The notes under the pieces: model-generated
What the model saw: the letters and a program-made list of their open reading frames with translations, nothing else
Told to the model about the DNA's origin: nothing
The model's database searches: none
Translations under genes and position numbers: made by a program
Shown here: piece after piece, positions 6,544 through 7,908 of the stretch
Position numbering within the stretch: position 1 is the first letter of the stretch
How the letters are laid out: each line of letters begins with the position of its first letter
NCBI GenBank assembly: GCA_046541715.1
Contig: JBKHCS010000130.1
Coordinates: 1 to 7,908, forward strand
DNA: 7,908 nt
Origin: CAYPUT01 sp046541715
GTDB taxonomy: Bacteria; Spirochaetota; Spirochaetia; DSM-27196; PWMO01
Direction of reading: 5' to 3'

Positions 6544-7908
6544 ATGGAGACAGCAACAGGTTCCCTGACGGATCGCTTTCTAGACTCCCACGCATCGATG
6601 GCGGAGTCCTACAGCTACATCGACCCGGAGCTTCACAAGAAGTACAACACCAAGCGGGGTTTGAGGAACGAGGACGGCACCGGCGTGCTGATCGGGCTAA
6701 CCGAGATCGGCGAAGTCCACGGGTACGTCATAGACGACGTGGAGAAGGTTCCGACGGACGGCCGCCTCTTCTACCGGGGTCTCGACGTCTACGATATCGT
6801 TCGAGGGTTCCAGGCGGATCAACGGTTCGGTTTCGAAGAAGTAGTCTACCTCTTGCTCTTCGGGCATCTCCCGTCGATGGCGCAGCTCGAGGAATTCAAG
6901 GAGGTCCTTGGAACCTATCGTCAGCTCCCTGAAAGCTTTACCGAGGTGATGATCCTAAACCACGCGAGCTCGGACATCATGAACAAGTTGGCGCGGTCGG
7001 TCCTTGCTCTCTATTCCTACGACGATGATGCCGAAGACCTCTCGGTTAAGAACGTATTGCGTCAGTGCATTAGTCTAATCGCAATGTTTCCGGGATTCGT
7101 CGCCTACGGTTACCAAGCCAAACGGCACTACTACCACGAGGAAAGCCTCTACATTCACACGCCGAAGCCGGACCTCTCGACCGCCGAGAATCTGCTTTTG
7201 ATGATTCGCCCCGATCAGAAGTACACCCGCCTCGAGGCGGAGACCCTCGATCTCTGCCTGGCTCTCCACGCCGAGCACGGCGGCGGAAACAACTCCGCCT
7301 TCTCGGTCCACGTGGTTTCCAGTGCCGCGACGGACACCTATTCGGCTATCGCTACCGGGGTCGGCTCGTTGAAGGGTGCGAAACACGGCGGGGCCAGCGC
7401 AAAGGTCGCCTCGATGATGAACGACGTAAAGGCGAACGTCTCGGATTGGGGTGACGAAGAGGAAGTAGCGGAGTATCTGCGAAAGGTTCTGAAAGGGGAG
7501 GCCCACGACGGAAGCGGGCTTATCTACGGGATCGGTCACGCGGTCTACACGCTCTCGGATCCCCGGGCGGTGCTCCTCAAAGAAAAGGCCCGGGAGTTGG
7601 CGGGAGATAAGGAGCACATCAAGGAGTTCGATCTCTACACGACCGTCGAGCGCCTTGCGCCGAAGCTATTTGCCGAAGTAAAAAAGAGCGACAAGCCCCT
7701 GGCGGCGAACGTCGACTTTTTCTCCGGCTTTGTCTACAAGCTTCTAAACATCCCGGAAGACCTCTACACGCCGATCTTTGCGGTGGCCCGGGTAGCCGGG
7801 TGGAGCGCCCACCGCATCGAGGAGCTGGTGAGCGGCGGCCGGATTATCCGTCCGGCCTACAAGAACGTCGTGCCGCATCGGAAGTACGTGAGTCTTAAGG
7901 ACCGGTAG
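6544..7908 (+). CDS. Citrate synthase (citrate/2-methylcitrate synthase family)
   Basis: This enzyme condenses acetyl-CoA with oxaloacetate to form citrate, the entry to the oxidative branch toward 2-oxoglutarate and glutamate. The 454-residue sequence belongs to the ordinary citrate synthase fold and most resembles the long form I associate with clostridia and other anaerobes. Visible active-site parts are LHAEHGGGNNSAF (241-253, catalytic His probably H245), KHGGAS (280-285), IGHAVYTLSDPRA (330-342; H332, R341), NVDFFSG (389-395; catalytic D391), and arginines R416 and R436 near the C-terminus. All expected catalytic positions are filled. The ATG at 6544 lies four bases after the trmB stop without a Shine-Dalgarno; M19 (6598) is an alternative, but the N-terminal helix fits the longer form. 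A 2-methylcitrate synthase is possible but no propionate genes are nearby. The stop codon is the last three bases of the window. Confidence 0.93.
   Translation: METATGSLTDRFLDSHASMAESYSYIDPELHKKYNTKRGLRNEDGTGVLIGLTEIGEVHGYVIDDVEKVPTDGRLFYRGLDVYDIVRGFQADQRFGFEEVVYLLLFGHLPSMAQLEEFKEVLGTYRQLPESFTEVMILNHASSDIMNKLARSVLALYSYDDDAEDLSVKNVLRQCISLIAMFPGFVAYGYQAKRHYYHEESLYIHTPKPDLSTAENLLLMIRPDQKYTRLEAETLDLCLALHAEHGGGNNSAFSVHVVSSAATDTYSAIATGVGSLKGAKHGGASAKVASMMNDVKANVSDWGDEEEVAEYLRKVLKGEAHDGSGLIYGIGHAVYTLSDPRAVLLKEKARELAGDKEHIKEFDLYTTVERLAPKLFAEVKKSDKPLAANVDFFSGFVYKLLNIPEDLYTPIFAVARVAGWSAHRIEELVSGGRIIRPAYKNVVPHRKYVSLKDR

Overview
This 7.9 kb window is a compact, fully coding stretch of a bacterial chromosome. 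It is GC-rich (roughly 60% by eye) and holds four genes, all on the + strand. They are mfd (transcription-repair coupling factor), ptsP (a GAF-domain PEP-protein phosphotransferase of the EI-Ntr type), trmB (tRNA m7G46 methyltransferase) and a citrate synthase of about 454 residues. The organism cannot be fixed from these genes alone. My best guess is a free-living spirochaete (Spirochaeta/Alkalispirochaeta-like). This rests on an impression of the protein sequences, on the anaerobe-type citrate synthase and on the gene mix. It is inference and would need a protein search.

Layout. mfd fills 1-3390; the first base of the window is a TTG that can serve as its start, so its true start and promoter may lie outside the window. 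A 39-base gap follows, with an extended -10 promoter-like element, then ptsP (3430-5694). trmB begins two bases after the ptsP stop, with a good Shine-Dalgarno sequence inside the end of ptsP, so these two are very probably co-transcribed and translationally coupled. The citrate synthase starts four bases after the trmB stop. It has no visible ribosome binding site, but an extended -10 element overlaps the last trmB codons, placed so that transcription could begin at or next to the ATG (a possible leaderless mRNA). The last base of the window is the last base of the citrate synthase stop codon. No stretch without a gene exceeds 39 bases, and I see no RNA gene, insertion sequence, CRISPR array or terminator.

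How the genes relate. Mfd links stalled RNA polymerase to nucleotide excision repair, and TrmB modifies tRNA; both are housekeeping. PtsP and citrate synthase have a possible metabolic link. EI-Ntr proteins sense nitrogen status through their GAF domain, with glutamine and 2-oxoglutarate as effectors in studied proteobacteria, and citrate synthase is the first committed step toward 2-oxoglutarate. This link is inference from proximity.

I found no convincing novel system. The points most worth checking are the putative promoter at the citrate synthase start, the extra Gly/Pro/Ala-rich insert in TrmB, and two perfect inverted repeats inside mfd.
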